64,000 nt of DNA from Utricularia gibba (lineage: Eukaryota; Streptophyta; Magnoliopsida; Lamiales; Lentibulariaceae): positions 682,001-746,000 of the forward strand of contig NEEC01000019.1 of NCBI GenBank assembly GCA_002189035.1, in the 5' to 3' direction. The translations under genes and the position numbers were made by a program. Positions 62,018-64,000 of this stretch are shown in pieces; position 1 is the stretch's first letter, and every line of letters begins with the position of its first letter. Under the pieces are notes generated by a model. The model did no database searches and was not told the DNA's origin. It saw nothing but the letters and a program-made list of their open reading frames with translations.

Positions 62018-64000
62018 CTCATTATTCCTCTCTCGCAATATAAAAAATAATAATAACAATAATAAATATGGCCAATATTTTAACATATATATCATGCAAT
62101 AATCAAATTTATATCAAAAGGTAATATCGGACAAACAACCATAAAAACATTAAGAGCAAAAATCATGTAGTTATAATTTATAATTACGTCGGTGTAATAC
62201 AACATTTTGTGGTATATAACGTTGGTTATTATTCTAATTAATTCAAATATATTATTAATTACGACACGTACTTAATTATGATTTCATAATGAAGTGACAG
62301 TATGACTATTTAGTTCATCCACCTAATTAAGAGTGAATTATACCGTAGTCAATCATTTCGAAAATTGATTTCTCCCACATGTTTCAATAAAAAATTTATA
62401 TATAGAGTAGTCATTTTTTTGATGTGTGGTGGAGCTCAAAATAGGCAAATGACACGTGGAGTTGGGTAAGGAGGAGGCTTACCAATTGTTAGATAGATAA
62501 ATAATGAAATCGGCTTATTACAAACTAAATCGATCCATATAAAGGCCTTTATGCTGTATTGAAAAGTTGTCCCAAAATAACATACCGGTAAGTGTCAAAA
62601 TTTGGCAGTACAAATTGAAAAGTAGTTAAATTACAATAATGTCAGAACAGTTGGTGTAATATTACCACAATACGATTGTCAGTCAGAAAGTAATCGACAT
62701 TTGACAAAAATCAGAATTAGATCGAATTCACCTTTTTCATAAATATAAGAAAACTTGAAAAATAAATGATTGAAATTTCTATATTACTGCTTATACCCCC
62801 TCCCACCCCCCATCTGTAACTAGAAAATCGGTCAAATCCCATAGAACCGATTTTCGACCCCAACACTTTGGCGTATATCTACTTTTCTAATTGATCATAA
62901 CGTTTTAGGGGAAATACATTAAGAAGAAAAGGAAGGTTAATAAATCATTAAGAAAGATGGATATCGACTTTTATTGATGGTTAAGTATAGGTTTGAAATA
63001 TTGAGTTTATTGTAATTTTTTATTATATTTATTATAAAATATTTAAAAAATCACTGTACATGATCATTTCCAATTTTAAATTTTTTTATTTTTTTAAAAA
63101 TTTTATTATATCAAACCTATCATTATACTACTGAAAGCTGCTTCTAACACCTTTTTTATTTCTTTTTGTTTTTTCAAGGCATGAGAATGTTCAAATATAA
63201 TTTACATGTCACCTTTATTCTTTTAGAATATGTTTTTAAAATTATAAAAAAAAAATTCCGCCCGTCTTTCAAAATTCTATATGCAATTAAATAAATTTAA
63301 TTTTCCAATTCATAGTACGAAAGATTACTTTTCAATCATGAAATTTTTTAAAAACTCATTTAAAATAAACTATTAAACAGTTCCTAAATTATACTAAATA
63401 TGATGAAAATAAATGTTTGAATTTCTAATTGAATTTAATGGGAAAATGATCGAGCTTTGGGAATATTCGTTTCTGAAAAAAGAAAAATTCAAATTTGGGA
63501 ACATTGATAGCTAAGAATAGGGGGGGCAGGGAGTGATATGAATAATTAAACAATTATTTTGAAGAATAATTATCTTAATGATACAAAATCAAAAACTCAT
63601 ATCTTTTGAAAATTTGTTTGGATAATAATCATTATTATTAATAAATATAAATTAAATTCATTGAAAATATGTATATAGATAAAATTATTTATACTATATT
63701 CATTTTTTATTTTTACAATTAATATACATATAAATAAAAAATATTTATACTGATCTTCGTGGTTGTATATTATTTACAAAAAATAATAAAAAATATTGTA
63801 TTATTTTGTTGATTCCATATTATCTAGAAAAAAATGAATCATTCCAAAAAAAATGAACTATTTGGATATAACAGAAATATTTGGGAAATAGGTTTTTCAA
63901 AAAGAAAAATAGGTTATTATTTTTTGAAAGAAATTAATTTAAAATGATATTATTATTTTTCATTATTATCCTTTATGCCGCAAATTATGATTCACTAAAA
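62018..64000. other. AT-rich DNA without genes
   Basis: No gene or RNA supported. About 62620-62765 is related to about 57270-57430 (shared CATAAATATAAGAAAAC block). The remainder is low-complexity AT-rich sequence. Confidence 0.45.

Overview
This window is nuclear DNA of a flowering plant, most likely a eudicot. Genes are rich in introns (up to 23 exons) with GT-AG borders and introns mostly 60-400 bp. Intergenic DNA is very AT-rich and carries MITE-like elements and TA microsatellites. The products are plant-typical: WRKY and ERF factors, PIN-LIKES, a PPR protein, flavonol synthase and CDKF. I resolved 18 protein genes to exon level by requiring splice-phase consistency, plus a cluster of three box C/D snoRNAs and one very tentative small gene.

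Layout. 0.4-2.4 kb: lipid-transfer protein, DUF599 membrane protein. 2.4-4.8 kb: AT-rich DNA with a hAT-like MITE. 4.8-10.6 kb: group III WRKY (-), endo-beta-mannanase MAN6 (-), plastid GNAT2/NSI acetyltransferase (+). 11.1-13.7 kb: KH-domain RNA-binding protein (-). 14.4-15.4 kb: long inverted repeat. 16.4-22.3 kb: RNFT-type RING membrane protein (+), PILS6-like auxin carrier (-). 23-35.2 kb, all on minus: calmodulin-like CML42, AMP1/LAMP1-type M28 peptidase, plastid DAP epimerase, cytosolic NADP-malic enzyme. 37.2-43.2 kb: oligosaccharyltransferase STT3A (+). 44.3-44.9 kb: AP2/ERF factor (-). 47-50 kb: PPR protein (+). 50.4-51.6 kb: snoRNA cluster (-) behind a telo-box/site II promoter. 52.4-60.1 kb: CXC-domain protein TCX5/6-like (-), CDKF;1-like kinase (-). 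60.9-61.9 kb: flavonol synthase (-). The last 2 kb has no gene.

The genes do not form an operon or pathway; they are ordinary plant neighbours. Two stretches recall Arabidopsis gene order as I remember it: LTP-WRKY62-MAN6-RNFT-like-PILS6 on chromosome 5, and TCX5 next to CDKF;1 on chromosome 4.

Two observations stand out. The first is the unannotated-looking snoRNA cluster, with terminal stems, C/D boxes and rRNA-complementary guides readable from the sequence. The second is a set of eight reading-frame breaks in five otherwise well-conserved genes (LTP, PILS6, LAMP1, STT3A, ERF). All are explained by loss of bases and several lie in homopolymers. This looks more like residual consensus error in an assembly than five independent pseudogenes, but both remain possible.
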